A stretch of DNA of 64,000 nt, from the NCBI RefSeq assembly GCF_965228705.1, contig NZ_OZ245832.1, positions 2,790,001 to 2,854,000 on the forward strand, read 5' to 3'. This document shows, piece after piece, positions 46,001 to 53,610 of the stretch. A program made the position numbers and the translations under genes. The notes below the pieces were generated by a model. That model was not told where the DNA came from and searched no databases. It worked only from the letters and a program-made list of their open reading frames with translations. Source of the DNA: Croceimicrobium sp965228705 (GTDB taxonomy: Bacteria > Bacteroidota > Bacteroidia > Flavobacteriales > Schleiferiaceae). The number at the start of each line of letters is the position of its first letter. Within the stretch, counting starts at the first letter, position 1.

Positions 46001-46232
46001 TGCCTATAAGGAAAGGATGAAGCGAGTAGAGACTCGTTTACTAGAAAATGAAAAGGCCTTAGAGGAGCGTAAGCAGAAGGAAGAAAGGGAAGCTGAAATT
46101 GGATCTTCGCAGTCTATGCTGGATGGTTCTGCAAATGATACTTTGAACAAAGAAGGCTCTAAGGATGCTTATCAGCGTTCAGTTCTTAATTTGGTGCCTT
46201 TTTATCAGAGCCTTATTTATGGCAAAAATTGA
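43035..46232 (+). CDS. DUF4175-like large membrane protein
   Basis: A 1065-residue protein. Three membrane helices (near 20-45, 53-78 and 150-170) anchor it. A beta-rich region follows (about 180-480). Residues about 490-730 are a very long Glu/Lys/Gln coiled coil and residues 880-1000 are low-complexity and charged. The arrangement and the position before ybeY and mnmG match DUF4175 proteins of Bacteroidota, whose role is unknown; an envelope-spanning scaffold is a reasonable guess. It overlaps the start of ybeY by 14 bases. Confidence 0.82.
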   Translation: MAGIDTLKKKLDAYIRKYYALKLVRGLVFWTGFSLITYLLWSGVEYFGRFPSGTRAILFWSYTVLFSLWLMIYVLVPLLRMLRITKGLNYESAASEIGRALPGLDNRILNTLTLEKAGASDSSLLMAAIEQKLQDLDQYDFNQFIAWRKVLKVLPLLWVPLLLVAILFYSDEGQKFLDSGRRLVYYNQDFIPPAPFRFLLPEDNLEVAYGESISLDLDLEGSQIPSELSAEVNGLEYLPVKTGPRTWTLKVENIQQDLKIRFKALEYYSESRNVDVYQKPAIGALYLSLEPPAYTRVPKSNVALSSLHRVPLGSKLNLRIEDAKHLEMAALILRDSALAFQEGNLSFRAMQDLTFSLELRNNKVQNQVFQGSRIQVIPDAYPDMRILQVDSLSLNRWRLNLAFKDDYGISRLERVLSQGDRTWTKNFYPKGSSFSDEIDLDTLSDAESSVSVYYRVWDNDGVNGSKSSSSERIELLALSKDQEERANIQKLKNFSASSEERRKELRSMERSLDRLQLNMLDRNSLDWKEKENLKEDLQKLAKQQEERIKEREKLKEALEKLDEEKLPTEELQKRLEEANKEEDRLKALEEEIRALMEKLDMKDLKQKLDQLQAENKEQLRKEERMEDLLEDLAFQRDLLQQADKLNELSEKLKAEAQKDDLDQKANQEAQKDFQEAKEELERLAESNKQLDDLLSSEEFKESEQKTEEGLQESSEQKQSGDSKKANESEQKSSEGAKEMSESLMAMMSQMQSQALSMNMQSLRRILENLKQFSKDVEQNGLEVTDLGKDDPRYRFLLTEQSRLLAGSQVIQDSLEVLAAKAPQIKDEVFKELAKMMRSLELAKTHLQNQEKPQSAVQHQYSMMAANELALMLDASLQNMMSMMASQKQGNQNCEKPGGGKPKPGQMSDKLSQMGQKVDKLQKGSKDGKGKPGPSSQEIGEILSEQEALRRMIENAESEEKGGGGNGDKKSELLEELDKMEDLLLEKNIGAYKERMKRVETRLLENEKALEERKQKEEREAEIGSSQSMLDGSANDTLNKEGSKDAYQRSVLNLVPFYQSLIYGKN

Positions 46233-46641
46233 TTTTACAGGATTAGTCCCTGATTTCATTGAGAATGATGAAACTAGTTGGCAGTCTTGGCTTACCCAAT
46301 GTGTTGAAGAAAGGTCTTATCGCATAGGCAGATTGGTTTATCATTTTGTGGATGATTTACAAATTCAGGAGATCAATCAATCCATCCTTGATCACGATTA
46401 TCCTACAGACATTATTACTTTGGATGAGAGTCGCACAGATCGTTTACGTGTAGAGCTTTGGCTGGGAGTAGATTTTATTGAGCGAAGTGCTAAGGAGTAC
46501 ACAGTGCAATTGGAGGTAGAGTTCGCGCGAGTAATGATCCATGGTCTCTTGCATTGTATGGGCTGGGATGATAAGTCTATTGAGGATCGTGATCGTATGA
46601 AGGCAGAAGAGGATAAATGTTTAATTTCGCGGCCCAAATAA
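46219..46641 (+). CDS. ybeY: Endoribonuclease YbeY
   Basis: A 140-residue rRNA maturation enzyme, started at the ATG at 46219 (MAKIDFTGL). An in-frame start 18 codons earlier is inside the DUF4175 gene and adds only hydrophobic filler. The metal motif reads HGLLHCMGWDD near residue 98. The first two His are kept, but the third, usually H in HGxLHxxGxDH, is Asp-Asp. A missing third His is usual for this lineage as far as I recall. It acts in 16S rRNA 3' maturation and ribosome quality control. Confidence 0.9.
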   Translation: MAKIDFTGLVPDFIENDETSWQSWLTQCVEERSYRIGRLVYHFVDDLQIQEINQSILDHDYPTDIITLDESRTDRLRVELWLGVDFIERSAKEYTVQLEVEFARVMIHGLLHCMGWDDKSIEDRDRMKAEEDKCLISRPK

Positions 46642-46663
46642 TTGGAATTCAGTTTATTTAAAA

Positions 46664-46679
46664 CGTTTCACGTGAAACT
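46664..46679. other. parS-like site 1
   Basis: Contains the 14-base palindrome GTTTCACGTGAAAC (46665-46678), the core of the conserved ParB binding site TGTTTCACGTGAAACA. It lies between ybeY and mnmG, 4 bases before the mnmG start. Outer bases are C and T instead of T and A. Confidence 0.88.
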
Positions 46680-46682
46680 GTT

Positions 46683-48554
46683 ATGATCAATAAGAAGTAC
46701 GATGTTATTGTAGTTGGAGGAGGCCATGCTGGTGCGGAAGCTGCGGCAGCTAGTGCCAATATGGGTGCGGAAACCTTATTGGTAACAATGAACCTACAGA
46801 CTATTGGCCAGATGTCCTGTAATCCTGCCATGGGAGGCATTGCCAAGGGTCAGATTGTAAGAGAAATCGATGCCCTGGGTGGTCTTTCAGGTATCATAAG
46901 TGACAAAACAGCGATTCAGTTTCGGATGCTCAATCGTTCGAAAGGACCGGCCATGTGGTCTCCACGTGTTCAGAGTGATCGTTGGCGATTTGCAGAGGAG
47001 TGGCGTCTGGCTTTAGAAGCTATTCCTTCCTTGCATTTCTTCCAGGATATGGTTGTAGACCTTATTGTGGAAGGAGAGCAAGTTAAAGGTGTGAAGACGG
47101 GTATGGGAGTCGAAATTTTGGGTTCCAAAGTGATTCTAACCAATGGCACTTTTTTAAATGGCTTAATCCATATCGGGGATAAGAATTATGGGGGAGGTAG
47201 AGCTGGAGAACGAGCTTCTACAGGTATTACGGAAAGGTTGATAGATTTAGGCTTTGAATCGGGCCGTATGAAAACCGGTACCCCTCCCAGAGTGGACGGC
47301 CGTTCTTTGGATTACTCCAAGATGGAGGAGCAAAAAGGAGATGAGGTGCCGGAAAAATTTTCTTTTGGTTCGGAAACGCGAGCTTTAAAGGAGCAACGTA
47401 GCTGCCATATCACCTATACGAGTCCAGAGGTACATGAAACCCTAAAAGAAGGCTTTGATCGATCCCCTATGTTTAATGGGTCTATTCAAAGTACTGGACC
47501 ACGTTATTGTCCTTCGATTGAGGATAAAATCAATCGATTTGCGGATAAGGATCGTCATCAGATTTTCGTGGAACCAGAGGGATGGAACACGGTTGAGATT
47601 TATGTGAACGGATTTAGTACTAGTTTACCACAAGAGGTTCAAGAAAAGGCCTTGCGCAAGGTCGTAGGATTTGAGAATGTGCGAATATTCCGTCCGGGTT
47701 ATGCCATTGAGTATGATTATTTCCCACCTACCCAATTAAAACACAGCCTAGAAACAAAATTGGTTAAAGGCCTTTATTTCGCAGGTCAAATTAATGGTAC
47801 TACCGGTTATGAAGAAGCTGCTAGTCAGGGTTTAATGGCAGGTATTAATGCCGTTTTGGCTTTAAAGGAAGAAGAGCCGCTGGTTTTAAGTCGCGATCAG
47901 GCATATATCGGTGTTTTAATAGATGATCTCATTACAAAAGGGACTGAGGAGCCGTATAGAATGTTTACCAGCCGTGCGGAGTATAGAATTCTCTTAAGGC
48001 AAGATAATGCTGATGAACGCTTAAGTCCTTTGGGTAATTCTATTGGTTTATTACCGGATGGTCGTCTGGATGCGTTTCACGTGAAACAATCAAAAACTAA
48101 GGTTTTACAAGATTGGGTGTCTAGTTATAGTATTAGTCAGGCCGAAGCAAATCCTATTCTAGAGGCAAAAGGTTTAAGTCCTTTAAAGCAAACTATGAAG
48201 TTTGAAAAGGTGATTGCGCGCCCACAGCTTCAGTTTTCAGACTTTGATGGATTGAAAGCTTATCAGGAGTTGATTGCGGAACACGGGCTGTTGAAGGAAA
48301 ATATTGAACGGGTGGAGATCGAAACTAAGTATGCGGGTTATTTGGAAAAAGAAAAGGAAGCCGCGGCTAAGATTGATCGTTTAGAGGATTTAAAGATTCC
48401 TGAAGCCTTTGACTATTATAAGCTCAAATCTTTGTCCTATGAAGCTCGAGAGAAATTAAGCGAAATGAAGCCTACCAGTATTAAGGAGGCTAAAAAGATA
48501 AGCGGGGTAAGTCCTGCGGATATAAGTGTATTATTGGTCTATATGGGCCGCTAG
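46683..48554 (+). CDS. mnmG: tRNA uridine-5-carboxymethylaminomethyl modification enzyme MnmG
   Basis: A 623-residue FAD protein, full length. The dinucleotide motif GGGHAGAEAA is at residues 12-21, CNPAMGGIAKGQIVREIDALGG follows near 48, and the family blocks GTPPRVDGRSLDY and GYEEAASQGLMAGINA are intact. With MnmE it modifies the wobble uridine of several tRNAs. A parS-like site is embedded in codons for AFHVKQ (48073-48088), and two more flank the gene. In many bacteria mnmG (gidA) lies near the replication origin. Confidence 0.97.
   Translation: MINKKYDVIVVGGGHAGAEAAAASANMGAETLLVTMNLQTIGQMSCNPAMGGIAKGQIVREIDALGGLSGIISDKTAIQFRMLNRSKGPAMWSPRVQSDRWRFAEEWRLALEAIPSLHFFQDMVVDLIVEGEQVKGVKTGMGVEILGSKVILTNGTFLNGLIHIGDKNYGGGRAGERASTGITERLIDLGFESGRMKTGTPPRVDGRSLDYSKMEEQKGDEVPEKFSFGSETRALKEQRSCHITYTSPEVHETLKEGFDRSPMFNGSIQSTGPRYCPSIEDKINRFADKDRHQIFVEPEGWNTVEIYVNGFSTSLPQEVQEKALRKVVGFENVRIFRPGYAIEYDYFPPTQLKHSLETKLVKGLYFAGQINGTTGYEEAASQGLMAGINAVLALKEEEPLVLSRDQAYIGVLIDDLITKGTEEPYRMFTSRAEYRILLRQDNADERLSPLGNSIGLLPDGRLDAFHVKQSKTKVLQDWVSSYSISQAEANPILEAKGLSPLKQTMKFEKVIARPQLQFSDFDGLKAYQELIAEHGLLKENIERVEIETKYAGYLEKEKEAAAKIDRLEDLKIPEAFDYYKLKSLSYEAREKLSEMKPTSIKEAKKISGVSPADISVLLVYMGR
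48073..48088. other. parS-like site 2, inside mnmG
   Basis: CGTTTCACGTGAAACA; 15 of 16 bases match the parS consensus, with a perfect 14-base palindromic core at 48074-48087. It is within coding sequence, so it is kept despite codon constraint. Confidence 0.9.
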
Positions 48555-48568
48555 TTTCACGTGAAACA
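48553..48568. other. parS-like site 3, between mnmG and the methyltransferase gene
   Basis: AGTTTCACGTGAAACA; 15 of 16 bases match the consensus, core 48554-48567. It overlaps the last two bases of the mnmG stop codon and the A of the next start codon, filling the whole intergenic gap. Confidence 0.9.
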
Positions 48569-49449
48569 TGAAAGAACATTCCAGTTGCCCGGTATGTGGC
48601 GCTAAAGACTTAAAGTCGGTACGAAAGCCCTATTATTACAGGGGAACCAAAGAAACCTTCAATATTGATGCTTGCCAGTCTTGTGGCTTTTGGCTCACCA
48701 ATCCCGCACCGGAAGGGCCAGAATTAGCGAGTTATTATGAAAGTGATGACTATGTAAGTCATACCGATGGAACAGGCTCATTAATGGACCAGGTATATGG
48801 TATCGTTCGAAAACGTGCAATTAAATCGAAGTTTGACCTGGTGTCTTCTTTAGCAGCACCTTCTAAAGTTTTGGTTGATTATGGAGCGGGTACCGGCGAA
48901 TTCTTGTCCTATGCTAAAACAAAAAATTGGACGGTTAAAGGTTTTGAACCCTCCGATGTGGCCAGAGAAAATGCTTCTAAAAAAGGATTGGAACTACTTT
49001 CTCCTGAAGAGCGATGGTCATTGGAGGAGGAGTCCGTGGGCGTATTTACATTGTGGCATGTATTGGAGCATATCCCTGATTTGAATGAGACTTTGGCCTA
49101 TTTCTATTCTCGTCTTGTAAAAGGAGGCTGCTTGGTAATTGCCGTTCCCAATCACGAGTCTTTAGATGCTGAAAATTATAAGAATGATTGGGCTGCTTAT
49201 GATGTTCCTTTACACCTTTGGCATTTTGCGAAATCTGATCTTCAGCGCCTAGCTCAAAAATATCATTTTCAACTGGAGAAAATAGAGAATATGCCTTTTG
49301 ATAGCTTCTATGTTTCTCTATTGAGTGAGAAGAATAGACATGGAGTCATGAGGCCGATACAGGCTTTTTACCAGGGTCTTCGTTCTAATTTGGCTGGATC
49401 TAAGGCTAAGAATATGAGTAGCTTAATTTATGTGCTACGGAAGGATTAG
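48568..49449 (+). CDS. Class I SAM-dependent methyltransferase with zinc-ribbon start
   Basis: A 293-residue protein. The first 45 residues hold two Cys pairs (CPVC near 8 and CQSC near 37), a zinc-ribbon-like element. The SAM-binding motif VDYGAGTGEF is near residue 108, and WHVLEHIPDL follows at the usual place. This form methylates small molecules or sugars or acts in quinone-like pathways; substrate unknown. It directly follows mnmG and is convergent with holB, 3 bases apart. Confidence 0.85.
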   Translation: MKEHSSCPVCGAKDLKSVRKPYYYRGTKETFNIDACQSCGFWLTNPAPEGPELASYYESDDYVSHTDGTGSLMDQVYGIVRKRAIKSKFDLVSSLAAPSKVLVDYGAGTGEFLSYAKTKNWTVKGFEPSDVARENASKKGLELLSPEERWSLEEESVGVFTLWHVLEHIPDLNETLAYFYSRLVKGGCLVIAVPNHESLDAENYKNDWAAYDVPLHLWHFAKSDLQRLAQKYHFQLEKIENMPFDSFYVSLLSEKNRHGVMRPIQAFYQGLRSNLAGSKAKNMSSLIYVLRKD

Positions 49450-49452
49450 GGC

Positions 49453-50589
49453 CTAGGCTTCCTTAATTCTAAGTAAATTACTAAACTTAAAACTGGCATC
49501 GCTAAGAATAACCTTGGCATTGCCGTTTCGGCTTAGATCATGAATAGCTGTTTCTAATACTTCCATGGCCATACGGGTGTTTTTGGGATGAAGCACTGAA
49601 GCAAATCCCTCTAACTTAAAAGAGAGTTCTTGGTATATGGGATGGGCCAGAGCCAGGCTTCTCCGTGGTAAGGCGAAAGCTAGTTCGAGGGTCTGAATAA
49701 AGAAGCGGAGGGCTTCTTTTTGGCTTTCCTTATCAAGGGAGGAAAATTCATCGACAAAGGCAAAGATTTCTTTCACTTTGGCGCTATAACAGCCACGCAT
49801 CCAATTTTGAAAAAGCTGACCGAAGAGCTTGTAGCGTGCACTGTCTAGGGCAATTTTATAGGCTTGAACCAGGTCCCCTTCTGCGACACTTGCTGCAGTG
49901 CGTGCTTCATTAGCATTAACGCCTTGTTTTTGCAAGTAGGACTCAATTTCCTGAGCATTTAAACGGGGGATGTAAAGCTTTTGGCAACGACTGGTAATCG
50001 TTTGTAATAGGCGTTCGGGATTCTCACTAATCAGGATAATTATACTCTTATCACTCGGCTCCTCTAGGGTTTTAAGGAGCTTATTTGCGGCCGAACTATG
50101 TAGGTATTCAGGTAAATAGAGAATTACAAATTTAGGCCCGCCGCTATAGGACTTAAGGCTTAATTTCTGAATGATTCGAGCGGCTTCATCTACATTAATT
50201 TGGGCCTGTTTATTGGCAACATCCAATTGATTGAGCCAGTCATTTAGGCTAAAGATGTTGCGCGTATGAATAAAGTCCAGCCATTCTTTCTGAAAGTATT
50301 CGCAGTTTAGTTCTCTGGGCGCACCAGCCACACGCGCAAAGGGAAAGGAGAAATGAAGATCCGGATAGGAGAGCTTTGCAAATTGCTTGCAATGATTGCA
50401 TTCGCCACAGCTATCAGATTCGCTGGGATTTTTACAGGCTAAATATTGGGCGTAGGCCAAGGCTAAGGGGAAGGCTGCAGTCCCAGATAAGCCGTAAAAC
50501 AGCTGGGCATGACTATTATGGGCACGTTTTACGGAGTCCAGTAATTTGGTCTTTTCGGCCTCTAGCCCGGGTACTTCTTTTAATAACAT
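49453..50589 (-). CDS. holB: DNA polymerase III delta-prime subunit
   Basis: A 378-residue clamp-loader subunit. The zinc-binding region CKNPSESDSCGECNHC lies near residue 52, and YLPEYLHSSAANKLLKTLEEP with the SRC motif (TSRCQKLYIP) follows. The nucleotide loop (GLSGTAAFP) lacks Lys, as expected for delta-prime, which does not hydrolyse ATP. It is divergent from pgk with 56 bases between. Confidence 0.9.
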   Translation of the reverse strand: MLLKEVPGLEAEKTKLLDSVKRAHNSHAQLFYGLSGTAAFPLALAYAQYLACKNPSESDSCGECNHCKQFAKLSYPDLHFSFPFARVAGAPRELNCEYFQKEWLDFIHTRNIFSLNDWLNQLDVANKQAQINVDEAARIIQKLSLKSYSGGPKFVILYLPEYLHSSAANKLLKTLEEPSDKSIIILISENPERLLQTITSRCQKLYIPRLNAQEIESYLQKQGVNANEARTAASVAEGDLVQAYKIALDSARYKLFGQLFQNWMRGCYSAKVKEIFAFVDEFSSLDKESQKEALRFFIQTLELAFALPRRSLALAHPIYQELSFKLEGFASVLHPKNTRMAMEVLETAIHDLSRNGNAKVILSDASFKFSNLLRIKEA

Positions 50590-50620
50590 GCCTTTTGCGA
50601 TTATTTAAGCCAAAGCGGCG

Positions 50621-50628
50621 TATTTTCG
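50621..50628 (+). promoter_or_regulatory. Candidate -7 element of pgk
   Basis: TATTTTCG ends 17 bases before the pgk start. A TTTTG lies 23 bases further upstream and could serve as the -33 element. Confidence 0.52.
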
Positions 50629-50645
50629 CTTCAAAATTACAAGAA

Positions 50646-51836
50646 ATGCCAAGCTTAAATGACTTAAACTTTGAAGGTGCCCGGGTTTTAGTGCGGGTAG
50701 ATTTCAATGTTCCTTTAGACGAAAATCAAAATATTACCGACGATAGCCGCATGCAGGCCCATATTCCCACCTTTAAAGCGATAGTAGAAAAAGGTGGCCG
50801 CCCGGTGGTAATGTCACATTTGGGTCGTCCTAAAGATGGGCCGGAAGCAAAGTTTTCTTTAGAACATTTGGTAGCTCATTTACGCGAACTGAGCGGGATG
50901 GATGTTCAGTTTATTAACGACTGTGTTGGAACCGGCGTGGAGGAGGCAACGAATCAATTGCCAGCAAATACCATTTTACTTCTTGAAAATCTGCGCTTCC
51001 ATAAAGGCGAAACACAGGGAGATGATGACTTTGCTTTTGCTCTTTCAAAGAATGGCGATTTTTATATTAATGATGCTTTTGGCACTGCACACCGAGCGCA
51101 TGCTTCAACGGCGATCATTGCCAAACATTTTGCCAATCGCAAAGCTTTTGGATTAGTATTACAGCAAGAGATCGATAATGTAAACAAGGTTTTGCATGGC
51201 GGTGAGAAACCGGTTACCGCAATTGTGGGGGGTGCGAAGGTTTCTTCTAAGATTTCTGTACTCGAAAATTTACTTCCCAAGATTGATCATCTGATCATTG
51301 GTGGAGGAATGGCTTTTACCTTTTTAAAAGCGCAAGGCGGAAGTACTGGAAACAGCTTGGTGGAGGATGATTTTCTGGAAACGGCGCAAAAAATCATGGA
51401 AGCCGCTGAAAAACAAGGGGTTAAACTTCATTTACCCATTGATTCTGTAATTGCTGATGATTTTAGCAATGAAGCGAAACGCGAAATCGTGGCCTCTAAG
51501 AGCATTCCAGACGGCTGGATGGGATTAGATGCCGGTCCAGAGACGATCTCTTCGCTCGCGCCAATTATAGAGGCCAGTAAAACGCTACTTTGGAACGGGC
51601 CTCTCGGAGTTTTCGAATTTGAGAACTTTTCGGAGGGTACCAAGAAGGCTGGTGAGCTAATTGTGGCTGCAACCGAAAAAGGTGCTTTCAGTTTAGTAGG
51701 GGGAGGAGACTCTGTAGCAGCGATTAAAAAATTCAATATGGCCGAGCAGGTAAGTTATGTAAGTACCGGCGGTGGAGCAATGCTCGAATTTTTAGAGGGA
51801 AAAACTTTACCAGGGATCGCTGCGATTCTCGATTAA
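50646..51836 (+). CDS. pgk: Phosphoglycerate kinase
   Basis: A 396-residue glycolytic enzyme. I use the ATG at 50646 (MPSLNDLNF), since the upstream frame extension runs back through holB. RVDFNVPLDE near residue 17, MSHLGRP near 57, GGAKVSSKI near 195 and GGGDSVAAIKKF near 355 are all in place. It interconverts 1,3-bisphosphoglycerate and 3-phosphoglycerate with ATP formation. Its stop is adjacent to the convergent cvpA stop, with no bases between. Confidence 0.96.
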   Translation: MPSLNDLNFEGARVLVRVDFNVPLDENQNITDDSRMQAHIPTFKAIVEKGGRPVVMSHLGRPKDGPEAKFSLEHLVAHLRELSGMDVQFINDCVGTGVEEATNQLPANTILLLENLRFHKGETQGDDDFAFALSKNGDFYINDAFGTAHRAHASTAIIAKHFANRKAFGLVLQQEIDNVNKVLHGGEKPVTAIVGGAKVSSKISVLENLLPKIDHLIIGGGMAFTFLKAQGGSTGNSLVEDDFLETAQKIMEAAEKQGVKLHLPIDSVIADDFSNEAKREIVASKSIPDGWMGLDAGPETISSLAPIIEASKTLLWNGPLGVFEFENFSEGTKKAGELIVAATEKGAFSLVGGGDSVAAIKKFNMAEQVSYVSTGGGAMLEFLEGKTLPGIAAILD

Positions 51837-52364
51837 TTAATCGGCGTCCTTAATCAGATATTGTTTGTCAACGAGATCGTCGAAGCCTACTGCTTTGGCG
51901 ATCTCTTCACTATAACCTAAAAAGCGTTGGTAAACCTGACTTTGTTTCAAAGTGCTTTTTTGGAAAATGGTATTATTCTGTTGAACCTTATTAAGGGAGA
52001 AAACGGCCAGGGTAACGATCATCGCCCATTTTACAGCCCCAAATACCGCACCCATTAATCGGTTAATTCCATTTAAGGCAATAAGTTTCATGGTTCGGGT
52101 CATGAGGCTGGCCAAGGAGTTTACCAATAAAATAGTACCAAAAAAGACCACTACATAGCTGATAATCTTCAATTCGAAATCCACGGATTCGAAATATATA
52201 GTGAAGTATTTAAAAACATTATCCGCCAATAGATAAGCCGCCACAATTCCGATAAAAATACCGAGTATTGCCGCGAATTCGCGAATAAATCCTTTCATGA
52301 AACCCTTTATTATCCCGAATACAATGGGGGCCAGAAGGACAATGTCAAGAGCAGAATATTCCAA
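51837..52364 (-). CDS. CvpA family membrane protein
   Basis: A 175-residue protein with four hydrophobic helices and the CvpA start pattern (LDIVLLAPIVFGIIKGFMKGFIREF, with the Gly-Phe-x-Gly spacing). The family is linked to colicin V production and envelope stress. There is no operon partner. Confidence 0.87.
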   Translation of the reverse strand: MEYSALDIVLLAPIVFGIIKGFMKGFIREFAAILGIFIGIVAAYLLADNVFKYFTIYFESVDFELKIISYVVVFFGTILLVNSLASLMTRTMKLIALNGINRLMGAVFGAVKWAMIVTLAVFSLNKVQQNNTIFQKSTLKQSQVYQRFLGYSEEIAKAVGFDDLVDKQYLIKDAD

Positions 52365-52412
52365 ATTTTGAGTGGGCTTGAAGGCGCCAAGATAATTACA
52401 AATGCTTAGAAA

Positions 52413-52772
52413 ATGCTAGAGCAAGAAAACAGAAATAAGTGGAATAGGATAATAAGCTTTGTAAAAGAGCGCTTTGGTGATGGAGAAGAACCTGATATTG
52501 ACGTAGTTCTGTTTTTGATTGGGGTGCGCGAATTAGGCCTTCCGCCAAAGCGTAAAAGCTTTAAGAAAGATCAGAAATTAGAACTGATGCATATTGCCAT
52601 TTGTCGTTTATTAAGCCCCTATGGTTATTATAAACTTATTGGACAAGATCAGGAGGGTTGGCCCCATTATGAGCTGCAGAAAAAGCTTCCGCATTTAAAG
52701 GCCGGGGAACAAAGTATTCTGATGAAAGAAGCGGTGATTCGCTATTTTGACGAAGAAATCTGGGAGGATTAA
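52413..52772 (+). CDS. Conserved hypothetical protein
   Basis: A 119-residue soluble protein without signal or membrane segment. The central block IDVVLFLIGVRELGLPPKRKSFKKDQK and the end EAVIRYFDEEIW look familiar from Bacteroidota genomes but have no assigned function that I know. It is convergent with the lipoprotein pair (4-base overlap). Confidence 0.72.
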   Translation: MLEQENRNKWNRIISFVKERFGDGEEPDIDVVLFLIGVRELGLPPKRKSFKKDQKLELMHIAICRLLSPYGYYKLIGQDQEGWPHYELQKKLPHLKAGEQSILMKEAVIRYFDEEIWED

Positions 52773-53158
52773 CGGTCGAAAGAACAACCGATCAAAAGCG
52801 TATCGTAAGGCTCGATATATACTGTTTTAATCACGCGCTCATTAGGGAGCAAGCGAATTTCAGTACAACCAATCCAGGTGTATTCCGGACGGGTTCCACG
52901 AGAAGCGCGAACACTTAAAGTGGCAGCTTTGTCGTATTTAAAATCTACTTCCCCTTCTGTATTACTATAGCCTTCAATAAAAACAGCATTGCCTGAAATA
53001 GGAGCAGCAACTTCTACAAATACGTTTTGTACCCGGGTAGAATCATCATGGGTTTTAACCACAATGGTAAAAGGGTATTCCGGGTTTAACTCCTCATTTT
53101 CACAAGAAAAAAGAAAGAAGGAGGCCAAAAGGCTTAGGCCAAGAATTGCTTTTTTCAT
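52769..53158 (-). CDS. Small lipoprotein, paralogue of its upstream neighbour
   Basis: I start this at the ATG at 53158 (MKKAILGLSLLASFFLFSC, Cys19), giving 129 residues. The mature part is a single beta-sandwich-like domain (FVEVAAPISGNAVFIEGYSNTEGEVDFKY, then VIKTVYIEPYD). It resembles the product of the gene just upstream in the order of strands, the GEV-F/S segment, and the end KTVYI/LD...GC. The pair looks like a tandem duplication. Function unknown; a carboxypeptidase-regulatory-like fold is possible. Confidence 0.72.
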   Translation of the reverse strand: MKKAILGLSLLASFFLFSCENEELNPEYPFTIVVKTHDDSTRVQNVFVEVAAPISGNAVFIEGYSNTEGEVDFKYDKAATLSVRASRGTRPEYTWIGCTEIRLLPNERVIKTVYIEPYDTLLIGCSFDR

Positions 53159-53160
53159 AA

Positions 53161-53532
53161 TCATTGATCGTCTCTGCATCCGCTATCTGGATCACCGGAA
53201 ATAGTCATATCAAGATAAACTGTTTTCACACCGCGTTCCAATTCGGCGAAAGTACAGCTTTTATAAGGTCGTTTAGTGGCAACGATTTCCACCACCGCTT
53301 TATTTTTCAGACTGATCGACACCTTTCCTTCCTCGTCGCTGTACAAGTAGTAGTCAACCGTGGTATTATCCACCGGGGCGTAAATGTGGACCAAAGCATT
53401 CTGAGCGGCGATGGTGCCATCTTCAACCGTAACATAGAGGTCGAGGGCAAAATCGCGATCGTCCTTCGAGCATCCTCCGAGAACGAAAAAAGCAAGGCTC
53501 AGAACAAGTAAGGAACGGTAAAACTTGAACAT
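53161..53532 (-). CDS. Small lipoprotein, first of a tandem pair
   Basis: A 123-residue lipoprotein (lipobox VLGGC, Cys21). The mature domain matches the downstream neighbour: ALVHIYAPVDNTTVDYYLYS, then EEGKVSISL, then GVKTVYLD and a Cys near the end. Only 2 bases separate the two genes. Function unknown. Confidence 0.75.
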   Translation of the reverse strand: MFKFYRSLLVLSLAFFVLGGCSKDDRDFALDLYVTVEDGTIAAQNALVHIYAPVDNTTVDYYLYSDEEGKVSISLKNKAVVEIVATKRPYKSCTFAELERGVKTVYLDMTISGDPDSGCRDDQ

Positions 53533-53610
53533 GACTGTGCTAAATAATTATCATCTTTGTGCTCCAAATATAATAATTAACGCAGGCGATTGGCTTATTA
53601 GCATCAGAGA

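Noticed and set aside
44393..46200. Low-complexity charged repeat as a possible DNA repeat element
   Set aside because: It is coding coiled-coil and linker sequence in the DUF4175 protein, not a nucleotide-level repeat.
46500..46641. YbeY missing the third metal His
   Set aside because: I recall this replacement as usual in Bacteroidota YbeY, so it is not treated as loss of function.
49453..50589. HolB nucleotide loop without Lys
   Set aside because: Delta-prime subunits do not hydrolyse ATP and commonly have a degenerate loop; not an anomaly.
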